Shown one piece after another: positions 22,232 through 31,795 of a stretch of DNA of 64,000 nucleotides. Position 1 is the first letter of the stretch. The number at the start of each line of letters is the position of its first letter. The position numbers were made by a program, and so were the translations under genes. The notes under the pieces were generated by a model. That model did not search any database, was not told the DNA's origin, and saw only the letters and a list, made by a program, of their open reading frames with translations. This stretch comes from Alviniconcha marisindica (lineage: Eukaryota > Mollusca > Gastropoda > Provannidae): positions 62,001 through 126,000 of the forward strand of contig JABMCL010001219.1 of NCBI GenBank assembly GCA_018857735.1, read 5' to 3'.

Positions 22232-22676
22232 AAGAAGACTGCAGAACACCGGAAACAAAATGAACAATAAACAAATATGCGAAGCAGACTTTCAACAATA
22301 ACAACAAAGAAGTAAAAGGGCCTTCAATATAACACTAGTACCCACACCTGGCAAACAGTCTACGACTTGCGTTGACCGAAAGCAGGTTTGTGTTTGATTT
22401 GTTACATTGCAATTTACATGAAGCAAATCGTCACTCACTGATGATTTAGTCACATTACTCCAACCTTGGAAGTAATATATAATTTCTATCGTGGTACACA
22501 GAAAAATGTGAAATTCAGCTTCACTGAAGTTCTGTCATGGATCAGTCATATTTGATCAATCGGCAGAGTGAAAAAACAACAACAAAAAACACTGATCAAA
22601 TGAGACACTTCTGTCGACTCATCACAATACAAAACCAACCAGTACATGATCATCTGTGGTGAGGAAAATGGCTTAA

Positions 22677-22830
22677 TTACCAGTCCGTATTGCCAATTCT
22701 GGCAATTCTTTCAGAATCCTGCCTGACAGGCTCAAACTGATACGGCTGTATCCTTGTTGGTCTCTCGGGCCAAGTTAGCTTTATCTTCAGAGCTCCAGCT
22801 GGCCATTTTTTAGTGACTCCCCAGAGTGAC
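22677..22830 (-). pseudogene. P2X7 cytoplasmic-domain-like N-terminal exon (copy A)
   Basis: Read on the minus strand: WPERPTRIQPYQFEPVRQDS, then ERIARIGNTDW. The pattern P-Y-x-F-E-P followed by R-(I/L/V)-G-N-T-D-W, normally continued by a C-x-C-G-x-C block, is known from stand-alone invertebrate proteins with the cytoplasmic domain of P2X7 receptors. The frame stops right after the W. In copy C the same position reads CTG|GTAAGT, a splice donor, so the Cys-rich part was presumably on further exons that are missing. Frame shifts relative to the conserved ATG make this copy defective. The family call rests on a short match. Confidence 0.5.
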
Positions 22831-23009
22831 GTAGTGCACATATGTGCAGATGATTTTAGCGTCATGGCGACGCTTTTGGTACAACAGAAAATGCCTTTTT
22901 TCATGCATTTATAACCCTCAGATCACAATTTCACCTACATCATCATTCTCAGCAAGCTTTAACGGAAATCGTGTCAGAAATCACCCCAAACCTTGGACTT
23001 GTCCTTTAA

Positions 23010-23965
23010 CACTGCAGCCAGATCTGTAATGTAGCCAGGTGTAGCAGCTGAGGTAGGAGCTTGTGCTGTGGTGGTCACTGGAGGTGGTGATGGTAATGGC
23101 TGTGAAGCTGCATTGGGCAGTGTTGACAGAGGTTGATGGGTGTGCCACTGCCGTGGTTTTGGTGGTGGCTTGTCCAGTGTAGGGATGATGTGTGTGTTGT
23201 TGCACCAAACTGTTTCCTTGTCAGCTTGTCAATTCCCTAAATGTAGGAGCGAGGATTGCTGTGACGCTTGATGATCTGTCCTTGGTGCTGTAGGTCCTTG
23301 ATGAAGACCGAGTCTCCAGGGTTTAAAGGTGGACACTCCTTCGCTGAGTGGTGTTTGTTGTAATTTTTTCATGCTGCTTTTCTTTTGCCTGGTATTCCCT
23401 CTTTTTCAGGGTGGCCAGGTCAGGGGATTGTGGATTGAGAGTAGATGGGAGAGTGGGGACCTTGGTTCGCAGTTTGCGGCCCATAAGGATCTCCGCTGGT
23501 GATAGGTCATTGGCAAGTGGGGTTGCATGGTACATGAGGAGGGCAATGTGGGGGTTGTCTGCTTTTTTCAAGTTTCTTCCCAGTCTGGACAGCCCTTTCT
23601 GCCTCCTCATTGCTCTGTGGGTATTGTGGTGAGCTGGTCGTGTAGGTGAACTGGTACTCTTGTGCAAATTCCCTAAATTCTGTGCTAGCAAACTGTGGGC
23701 CATTGTCTGAAACCATCACTTCCAGTATGCTATGTGTGGCGAAAATGCCTTTCTCTGCCTGGATGGTTGCAGAAGCAGCTTCTCCCTGCATGAGATGGAT
23801 TTCTGCCCATCTGGACAGGTAGTCCACTGCAATGACATACTTCTTTCCATGTAGTTCAGACAAATCCATCCCTACTCTTGACCATGGGCGATCAGGAACA
23901 TCCGATGGTAGGAGTGGCTCCTTGATGTCTGGATGGAATTTGCTGCATGTTTGGCACTTGCACAT
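23010..23965 (-). pseudogene. Gypsy integrase, C-terminal part
   Basis: The core carries KCQTCSKFHPDIKEP, then PWSRVGMDLSELHGKKYVIA with the first catalytic Asp. VMVSDNGPQFASTEF holds the second Asp, and SPQYPQSNEEAERAVQ holds the catalytic Glu. All three DDE residues are present. A frameshift follows near 23600. The next frame gives HIALLMYHATPLANDLSPAE and ILMGRKLRTKVPTLP, the standard post-core region. A Thr/Ser-rich C-terminus then runs into the Kolobok insertion at 23009. Reading across one TTAA, the frame closes with a stop codon within about 10 codons on the far side, as expected for an insertion in a pol C-terminus. Confidence 0.85.
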
Positions 23966-24420
23966 TTCTTCGATCTGGCTGCTGAGGTTGGGCCACTAGA
24001 CACAGGTGAGAGCCAAGGCATGACATTTTGACCGGATTACTTGCCCCCCCAAAACATCCTCAAGCAGTACTACACTAACAGAGAACACTTCTCAGTTGTT
24101 GATCACATGCTCCTCTTTGATGCCCGAATTGTCATTCATAGGGTCCTACAGCTGGAAACGCTCAGCCATCTCCACGAAGGCCACCTTGGGATAAGTGTTC
24201 TTTGTTAGGGTAGTACTGCTTGAGGAGGTTTTCGGGGGGGCAAGTAATCCGGTTAGCCTTCAATACTTTCTGACCTGCACTGTGATGTTGTCTTGCCTTT
24301 GCAGGGTTACAATTTCTGTTAATTTCCTCCCTTGTGGATGCAGGAAGGACCTCCACTGCTTGCTTGGCAAATGCTGTGACTGCTTCAATTTGTTGGATGT
24401 CACTGTCTGCTGGCATGCTG
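23966..24420 (-). pseudogene. Gypsy RNase H/integrase junction with an inverted segment
   Basis: Minus-strand reading from 24416: MPADSDIQQIEAVTAFAKQA, then LKANRITCPPENLLKQYYPN and KEHLS, after which similarity stops. The missing integrase zinc-binding part is on the plus strand at about 24090-24190 (VVDHMLLFDARIVI, LQLETLSHLHEGHLGIS). The minus-strand reading resumes below 24030 with a stop, then WPNLSSQIEEMCKCQTC. A segment of about 160 bp is thus inverted, bordered by an inverted duplication (24031-24094 against 24192-24254). Confidence 0.8.
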
Positions 24421-24982
24421 ATGGGGGCTCAGGAGAGAGCATCCGCTGTTATCTGGTCTTTCCCAGACACATGAGTCACTGTGGGGTTGAAGCGCATGAG
24501 TCTCAGTTTGAAGCGCTGAATTCTGGGTGGCATTTGAGCAACATCTTTTGAGTTGAGGAGGGGGACCAGTGGTTTGTGGTCAGTTTCTATACAAATTCAA
24601 GTCCCAAGAGGTAGTCATGGAACCTCTCTGTTGCCCAAGTGGCTGCCAGCACTTCTTTCTCAATGACAGCATTGTTTCATTCTGTGTCCTTCAAGGATCT
24701 GGAGATGAAGCTCAATGGGCACTTTGTTCCATTGTCCTGGACTTGCAGAAGCACTGCTCCAGTGCATATCACTGAGGCATCTGCAGCAACAATTGTTTTG
24801 CGCTGGGGAGAGTAATGAGCAAGGACAGGGGGAGAAGCAAGCAGATTCTTGGTCTTCTGGAAGGCTGTTGCCAGTGCCTCATCCCAGATCCATGACTGAT
24901 CTTTTCTCAGGAGTTTGTGGAGTGGTGAGTTGATCTGCGCCAGGTTTGGCATGAACATTGCCAGTTGATTGGTCATGCCCAA
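24421..24982 (-). pseudogene. Gypsy reverse transcriptase end and RNase H
   Basis: GMTNQLAMFMPNLAQINSPL, then HKLLRKDQSWIWDEALATAF, are the thumb/connection region. KTIVAADASVICTGAVLLQ is the start of RNase H with its first catalytic Asp (VAADAS). The frame breaks near 24680. Further RNase H sequence continues in other frames to about 24420. There are multiple stops. Confidence 0.8.
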
Positions 24983-25979
24983 GAATCACTGGAGCTCTGT
25001 GATAGTGGTGGGTGGCAGGAAGTTGGAGATGGTGGCAGTCTTCTTTGGGTCTGGGCAGATTCTGTTTCCATCTATGATGTGGAATTTTAGGAATTTTATG
25101 GCTTCCTTTGAGAACTCACCTTTTTCACTGAGAGTCAGTCCAGCAGCTTAAAGTTTATGAAGAACTTGCCTCACGATGTTGTCAAGGGTGGCTTGGTCGG
25201 CTGCATAGGGTGTACTTCGCGCTGGACTGCTTTGTTCAGATGTGTCAGGTCATTGCATATTCTGACTGCCCCATTTGGTTTTGGAGCCACTACAATCCCA
25301 GAACACCTGGAGGTTGGCTCTGTGACTGGTGAGATCACGCCCTCTTCCAAAGCCTGTCAGTGTCCTGCTTCACTTTCGGGAGAAGAGGATATGTGACCTT
25401 TCTGGGTGTGTACAGACAAAATGGAGTGGCATTGCCTTTGAGTTTGATTGAATATTCCTTCTGGAGATTTCCCAATCCATGGAAAAGTTTTGGGAATTTC
25501 TGCTTCAGGTTGGGTGTGCTGATGCTATCAATGCATGCTATCAGTCCCAGTCTTGTGCAGGCAGAACAGCTGGGAAGGCCACTGTGCCGGTCTGCCAACA
25601 CAAATATCGTCTCCTCAGTTGCTGTAGTCTTGTGGGAGAGTGCGGCAGTGAAGACACCCAGGATGTTGAGGGAAGTGTTACCTGGTCCTCCGAGGGATTT
25701 CTTTGCAGGTTTGAGTTTCTTTGATTTCACCATGCTTTTTCCAACTGATGCTCCCGTATCAAGTTTGAAGCTAGCTGGTTTGCCATCCAGGAAGATTTCA
25801 GCTGACCAGCAGTCCATGACCATGTCATCCACTGAGTTGATACACCTCAGGAATTCATAGTTGTCATCATTTGGAGAGTTGTCTGCTTCTTCTGCGAGTT
25901 CACCAATACAGGCAAGAACGGCAGACTGCTTAGTATTGCCCCTTTTTTGAGCAGCATGCACAGGTGGCCTGTCTGGCAC
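24983..25979 (-). pseudogene. Gypsy protease and reverse transcriptase, catalytic block deleted
   Basis: The aspartic protease motif is visible as ASFKLDTGASVGKSM. A linker with KFPKLFHGLGNLQKEYSIKL leads into the RT entry block, in a shifted frame: CSGIVVAPKPNGAVRICNDL and THLNKAVQREVHPMQ. Then about 150 codons covering the Y-x-D-D active site are absent. The sequence passes at about 25150-25180 directly to LTLSEKGEFSKEAIKFL and IIDGNRICPDPKKTATISNF. The copy cannot encode an active polymerase. Confidence 0.8.
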
Positions 25980-26715
25980 AGTGGCAGGGCAGTACTCTCT
26001 CTTGTGTGGCTCTCAGCCACAGTATGAGCATTGTGATGGATGCTGTTTGTTGAATGGTTTGTGCCAGTTATGTGGGTTTTTTCTGGTGGTGATGGCAGTT
26101 TTTTAGGGGAAGGGAGACTACCATGTTTCACAAAGTCAAATTTGCCGCAGACTTCTTGCCCTTCCTTGTGAGCTTTGGCCTGACAAGCGATTTGAACCGC
26201 GTCTGCGAGAGTTAGGTTTGCTCTTGTCTGCAGGTCATCAGATAGGTCATCGTCCTCAACGCCTACTACAATTCTGTCTCTTATCAGTTCATCTTTAAGA
26301 GCGCCATAATCGCAGTCTTTGGCCAGTCTATGCAGGTCTTGTATGAAGGTGTTGATTTCCTCTCCGAGTTTCAGGACCCTTTGGTTAAACTTTACCCACT
26401 CAAAAATTACATTTTTGTGCACAGCAAAATATGTGTCAAAGGGCGAGATGGTCAGTGTATGTGATGGTAGACTCATCCACGTTGAGTGTGGCTAGAATGT
26501 CATTGGTGACATCCCCCATGGAGTACAGGAGAGTGCTCACCTGTTTTGTCTCGTCTAAGCTGGTGCTACTTCTTTACTGCTCAAAGCATTGGCGCCATTT
26601 TGGTCAGCTTTCAGGCTCACCATCAAAGGGCTTGGGGATTGGGAGTTGGATGCGGCGAACTGCTGCTTCACCTGCACCTGCATTTTGTCCTCCCACTCAT
26701 CAGTCTGCCGTTGTT
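25847..26715 (-). pseudogene. Gypsy gag
   Basis: The best frame (25847-26476) gives YFAVHKNVIFEWVKFNQRVL, EEINTFIQDLHRLAKDCDYG and ELIRDRIVVGVEDDDLSDDL, then a ANLTLADAVQIACQAKA block. This is the usual retrotransposon gag capsid pattern. Upstream in other frames are QLPIPKPFDGE and QVSTLLYSMGDVTNDILATL. The frame begins close to the primer binding site. Frameshifts and stops are present. No intact CCHC knuckle was found downstream. Confidence 0.8.
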
Positions 26716-26726
26716 ACATTGGCTCA

Positions 26727-26742
26727 GGTGCCACTGCTACCA
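26727..26742 (-). other. Gypsy primer binding site (initiator tRNA-Met-like)
   Basis: On the element strand TGGTAGCAGTGGCACC directly follows the LTR end ATTACA. The first nine bases are those expected for pairing with the CCA end of metazoan initiator tRNA-Met. Confidence 0.7.
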
Positions 26743-26935
26743 TGTAATATTCGCTGGTTAGTAGTTGGAACAGAGGAGTCAGATGAGTGCTGTTTTGCAA
26801 GCCAACTTTATTCTCTCTCAAGTCCCGTTAATCTATCCGTAGTAAGTGGGAGTTGTTTCCCTTTGGTCATCTGTTACAATAGTGGGATTATAAACAATAA
26901 CCAGTAACAAATAGTTACAGCTAACTAACCCAACA
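26743..26935 (-). repeat. Gypsy 5' LTR
   Basis: Intact 193 bp LTR with TGT...ACA ends. Compared with the split 3' LTR it shows a modest number of substitutions, so the insertion is not recent. Confidence 0.85.
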
Positions 26936-26940
26936 CACAC

Positions 26941-28640
26941 AACCACAACCATGTACACACAGACCAGAATCTGCCCTTCACTAAAGGGTACTCTGAACTG
27001 ACTACCAGAGGGAAGTCTTTGAAAGCAAACATTAATAGGATGAGTAGTGTCATTGAGAATTTGACAGGTTTTCCTTTTGACAGAGACCTGGTACAATTGA
27101 CAAAGTTGGAGCTGCCATGATCCTACAATTTTGCTGGCTATACTGACAGTGCAGCTTAGCTTTGTTCTGTTCTTAACAGCCAGGTTGCCATACCATATGA
27201 CAATATTCAAAGTGAGGAAGCTTTCAATCAGACTTCTGTATACAGATTCCAAGATACAGGGACTAATATTAAAACATTTAAGTTTCCTGAGAAGATAAGA
27301 GTCTTTGCTGAGCTTTCTTATACATAAAATCTATGTTTTCAGTGAAGGACAGCTTCTGGTCAATCATTGGTGCAATGGACTTGAATGAACTATTTCAACT
27401 TGCTGACTGAAACAAATTGCTCTTAGTGTGCAGTTCACTCTACTCTTGCCACACATAAACTCTTTAGTTTTAGCAAAAATTAGCTCAAGGAAGCTCTTCT
27501 TGAACCAGTCTCTTAACTGCTCTATCTGATGAAAATAATCAGACAGACTGGTTCTGTCTTTAGACAACTGATCAGTGCCATATCATCTGAGTACTTGATG
27601 AGACTTAGGATTGCATTGTTGATAGACATTTAATTTGTATACAATGAAAAAAGAACTAGAGAGAGAACACACCCCTGAAGCACACCAGTGTTTAGTGCAG
27701 GTTCCTCAGAAAGAAATACATCCAAGCTGGCACACTGCGGTCAATCACTAAGAAACTCTCTTAACCAAAAATAAAATAAAAATTGCTATGGTTATAACGT
27801 TCAGATCCAAAAGCTGTTGAAGCAGAACAATGAGGCTGACTGGAATTGAAGGCAGAGGAAAAATCATAAAAAGTACTGGCACATAATGAACCAGTCGTGT
27901 CCAAGAGATTGGTAATTGGGTTAACAGTTGTTGTAAACTTTCAAAACATTTGGCAACAACCGAGGTCAGAGCCACAGGACAGAAGTCATTCATGGCCTTA
28001 GTTCCATTTTTCTTTGGAATTGGGTTGATGGTAGAAGTCTTCTATGACTGGGAAACAGCATGCAGATTTGTCAGCAACTGGAAAAGCTGAGTAAACCAGT
28101 TGCTTGGTGCAGAGTTTCAACACCCTCCCCACCACATAGGCCCTGGAGTTTTGTACAGATTAACATGTAGAAAACACTTATTCATTTCAGGCTCACTTAT
28201 CACAACTGGAGAAGAAACAAGACCATCACACACATGATCAATCACACTGGCTCACTTATCACAACTGGAGAAGAGACAAGACCATCACACACATGATCAA
28301 TCACACTCACTACTAAAGTATGTGACATCAAACATGCATAAAACTGACTGAAGTCATTGACAAATTGTACAGGGTCATCAGAGTGAGGGCGCTGCTGTTT
28401 CTGCATCCTTCCCATCATAGTGTTCAGTCTCTGCCAGGCTTCTCTAGCATCGCCATCTTTAAACTTCTTTTCTACTTTGTTCTTATATTCTGTTTTGGCA
28501 GTTTTGGCCCTGCTTCTAAATTCCTCGTTCATCATTTTCACTTTACATGAATCACTCAGCGCAGATGCACACTTCTTTTTGTTCAAGTGCATTTATCACA
28601 GCCCCTGGCACACCACTGTCAGCGAGCACCCCCGTTAGCC
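26941..28640 (-). pseudogene. CR1/Rex1-like LINE ORF2, decayed
   Basis: Right to left: KTEYKNKVEKKFKDGDAREA with WQRLNTMMGRMQKQ (pre-RT linker), IPKKNGTKAMNDFCPVALTS (RT block 2), then YDFSSAFN with the first catalytic Asp. After stops comes SSTQMIWH/YSDDM, the Y-x-D-D block, near 27590. LFSKDRTSLSDYFHQIEQL and AKTKEFMCGKSRVN follow. The C-terminal part reads YRSLIESFLTLNIVIWYGNL, ASKIVGSWQLQLCQLYQ and RLPSGSQFRVPFSEG. The order and motifs match CR1-group elements of the Rex1 type. A 57-bp tandem duplication lies at about 28189-28305. The endonuclease domain is missing at the right end, where a plus-strand L2 element begins. Confidence 0.8.
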
Positions 28641-29724
28641 GCCATCACTGATGACCACCATGACCACGCCGTCACCGATGACCACCACCTCCATCGTGTC
28701 TCCTGCGCCATCCGTTACCTCATCTGTGTCTTGCCATGGCACCACCCCGGACTCTGCTGCACTTAGAATATGTTTGTTTAATGCCCAATCCATATGCCCC
28801 AACGAAAAGACTGACTCAATTTCAGATTACATTCTTGAACATGATTTTGATGTTGTATTTATTACTGAAACATGGTTAAACTAACATGGTCACGAACCCC
28901 AATGCAAACAGCTGACTCCTCCTGGCTTCAGACTTTGATCTTTTCCTCGTCTTTCAAGAGGCGGTGGCATTGCCATAATCTACAAGGACATCCTCCGTCC
29001 TCTTCTCTCTTTCCATGAGAGCTCACCCTTTGCTGCTTGATCTTTTGAATCTGTCAAATTTATTTTCAAACAACCCGGCCAGTCTTTTCCTGCCTCTACA
29101 GACCTCCTCCCAGCCGACAAAACAAACTCACAGCCTCACTCTTTCATGAAGAATTTTCTGTTCTCCTTGACCACTACAGCCTCAGCCCTAGCAAATTTCT
29201 TTTGCTGGGCAATTTCCATTTCCATTTCAACAACTTGAATTCCAGTGACACTCTGCATCCGCCAGTTAACAACCACAACCTTTCTCAGTTGGTCCTTGAA
29301 CCAACTCACAAATCTGGCCACATCATTGATTGGCTCATTGCCTGCGAATCTAACAACCTCATCTCCTCTGTCTCTGTCACTGACCAGTTAGAATCTGACC
29401 ACAAAGCCATCCTTGCCTGTCTTAACCTCTCTAAACCTTTTAAGAATTCATGTCTCGTCATCTGTCACAAACTTTAAACCATCAACAAAAGTAAATTTGG
29501 CTCTGATGCTGCCCAGCATCTCTCCATACCACCTTCTTCTGATCCAGCATAACATTACAACTCAACTCTCCGCCAGCTCATAGATCAGCATGCACCTACC
29601 ACCACATGTCTCTTGCCCAACCATCCATATGCACCTTGGTACATGCCTGAAATCAGGCCAAGTGCAGATGAAAACCTTTCTCTTTTTAAAAAACTTTTCT
29701 TCAGTCCCACTGCCCCGATGTACG

Positions 29725-29778
<54 letters not shown>

Positions 29779-29900
29779 CTCATGCGTGCATTTGTGTTTG
29801 TGCTGATTTCTGAAAAGTTTACATTTAAAGAATGTGTAAGCGCTTAGGGCCAGCGCAGGTTAGGTGCTCTGAGTACCCATTATTCTTATTCTTATTATGT
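28600..29900 (+). pseudogene. L2-clade LINE with endonuclease, RT deleted
   Basis: The 5' part encodes a Pro/Thr/Ser-rich leader and then the APE-type endonuclease start: LRICLFNAQSICPNEKTDSI and VVFITETWLN, holding the catalytic Asn and Glu. Further along, in changing frames, are RGGGIAIIYKDIL, NFHFHFNNLNSSDTL, EPTHKSGHIIDWLIACES and LESDHKAILACLNLSKP, the D-x-S-D-H block. After HAPTTTCLLPNHPYAPWYMP the sequence jumps to the extreme C-terminus (ENLSLFKKLFFSP). Nearly the whole reverse transcriptase has therefore been lost. A (TG)n tract (29729-29770) and the tail TAAGCGCTTAGGGCCAGCG ending in ATTCTTATTCTTATT close the element. Confidence 0.8.
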
Positions 29901-31484
29901 TTCTGTGACCTGTTGTGTTTTATTCAAATTCTGTTAATACCTGCTACTGCTACTCAGCAGCACCCATGAGATCTACACAAATGGTTACAGTATGAAGATG
30001 TTCTCTGTAGGTTGGCTAGTCCGAAATGGGTCTACCAGCCCATGGCTGCACTAATTCAGGTCAAAGTACTAGCGCAGATAGATATAGATAGATATATATA
30101 TATAAAAATGTGTGTGTTCAACCACTGTCCACAAATTTTCGTGTCCCTAATATGTCAGCCTGACATCTGAGGACATTAATCCCCACATCATCACCACAAG
30201 TTGAGCAAAGGTCAAAATTAAGGGTTTGCCCTGTAGCTTTCTCCTTTGGTTGTGTGATGCATTGCAAGCTGTTTCACTGATGGTGTTCACAAACTCTAAA
30301 ACCATTCCACAGCTAAACGTGATTAATTCAACTCCAGCCCAGATCCATTTAGGCAATGCCACACTGCCATCTGTGCATCACAGAAGACTCGGCCAAACAG
30401 CACACATGGAGGGAAGGCACAGTTAGACCTTTTGCTGCAGTCTGTGAAATTCCCTTGCTCCATCACAGCGCTCATTGTTGGCTTTTAACACTCTCCCAGG
30501 TGCCAGCTACAAACAAACCAGAGCTGCTTTGCAAAGACTGAAAGGGATTCTCCTTGTGATGGGAGTTACACTGGGCTGGAGATTGAGACTACAGACCTAA
30601 AAAGAAAGAAAAAGGAGTAATAGGTTTGTGGGTTACACCGCAGTGTTGTCTGTTTCTGTGTGCAAAATGATGGCTCAGCCAAACTGGTATCTTCAAGTGG
30701 TACCCACAGGAAAAAACTGTTGTCTTTATTCTCCATTGATCCTGGAATAAGATGGTCCTACCCTCTTACATATTTTATAAAGCAGTTTTTTGTTTGTTTT
30801 GTTCCCCCCCCCCCCCCCCCCACCCCCCTATTGATTCTCAATGATTTTGGGGCAATGAGTCCAAATCCATCGGCAAAAAATATTTTAAAATTCAAAATGG
30901 CCTCCAGAGAAATGACAAAAAAGTATGTTATGCTGTATATTTTATGAAGTATTCCATAATTTTGGTAAATGATACATTACTTTGAACCGGGCAACATTCT
31001 AAAATTATTCTTCAAACATCCACCATCAGGGTCTAGGTTACAAGGAAGCAATAATTTCCAACATACATTTGCATACATATAAGGATTTTTTTATGCCAAC
31101 ATTGTACAATTTGATTAGTCTCATGTATCATGGTTAATTACACTGGACTAATTACAGATATAAGTTTTTAAAAATTAGCCAAGGTTCTGGTCAAGCATAA
31201 GTAACAGATATATTTATCAAAATGTGTCCAAACTTTTACTTTGTAATGACCAAAATAAATCGGTATGAATTCGTAAACATTGAAGCTATGAAATGATATA
31301 CCCCATTCCAAAAGGTCAAGGTCTTGCATAATGTTTTGCTTTTTGTTTTCCTGGCCTATGGTGTTTAGATGAAATCAAGGTAAAGCTGGTTGCACGGAAT
31401 ATATATGAGCTCCAAGCAGGAGTCAAAACTTTCCTCTTTCAAAGCAGGCAGGTTTCCAAGTCTGAATGTGTGTGAAAGTGACTC
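29901..31484. other. No gene recognised; fragment of repeat D at 30130-30185
   Basis: The fragment reads CCCTAATATGTCAGCCTGAC followed by ATCTGAGGACATTAA, part of family D in reverse. A poly-C run lies at 30806-30823. The rest has no recognisable coding or element structure. Confidence 0.5.
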
Positions 31485-31756
31485 TGAATATTATTGGCGG
31501 CAGCTGCCACAAGTATCATTTTTGTTGCGACAAAAGTTTTGTCATGACAAACACATGTTTGTCAAGGACAAAACATGTCAAGGACAAAACATGTCTTTTG
31601 TCACGACAAAAGTATGTTTGTCATGACAAAGTATTTTTGTCATGACAAAAGTTTAGTTTTCTCACAACAAACGTGTGTGTCATGACAAACATGTTGCGAC
31701 AAAAGTTTTGTTGTGACAGAAATTATACTTGTGGCAGCTCCCACCAGTGATATTCA
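31485..31756. mobile_element. Short inverted-repeat element made of TTTGTCATGACAAA palindromes
   Basis: The ends are a ~32 bp inverted repeat with few mismatches, TGAATATTATTGGCGGCAGC against the complement of the right end, TGAATATCACTGGTGGGAGC, continuing into CTGCCACAAGTAT on both sides. The whole interior is a row of near-palindromic units built on TTTTGT(C/T)(A/G)(T/C)GACAAAA. These include GACAAAAGTTTTGTC, TTTGTCATGACAAA and ACAAAACATGTC. The element could form a single long hairpin or a series of cruciforms. No coding capacity; clear target duplication not found. Confidence 0.75.
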
Positions 31757-31795
31757 AAGACCGCAGTCAAACTAGTTTTATAATATCAGAGCAGC

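Larger units (their letters stand above)
21695..23005 (+). mobile_element. Kolobok-like DNA element copy A (internally deleted)
   Basis: The element is bounded by TTAA on both sides (21691-21694, 23006-23009). Termini are AGGAAAAGTCCAAGGTTTTT at the left and, complemented, AGGACAAGTCCAAGGTTTGG at the right. It contains a plus-strand THAP-domain exon near the left end and a minus-strand exon resembling the N-terminus of P2X7-type cytoplasmic-domain proteins near the right end. TTAA targets plus a THAP domain point to the Kolobok superfamily. No transposase catalytic core is present in the 1.3 kb. The core matches copy C (51616-52911) throughout. It is inserted in the last codons of the Gypsy pol gene. 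Confidence 0.7.
19965..26935 (-). mobile_element. Gypsy-type LTR retrotransposon, defective, with two nested insertions
   Basis: Two LTRs start TGTTGGGTTAG and end CGAATATTACA on the element strand: 26743-26935 (intact, 193 bp) and 19965-20923 (interrupted). A primer binding site abuts the 5' LTR and a purine tract abuts the 3' LTR. The order gag, protease, reverse transcriptase, RNase H, integrase identifies a Gypsy/Metaviridae-type element. CACAC flanks both sides (19960-19964 and 26936-26940), although the local CA-rich context makes this weak. A L2 LINE sits in the 3' LTR and a Kolobok-like element sits at the end of pol. Every ORF is broken. Confidence 0.85.

Noticed and set aside
25360..25860. 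166-codon plus-strand frame
   Set aside because: It is the shadow of the minus-strand Gypsy protease/RT reading and carries no motif of its own.
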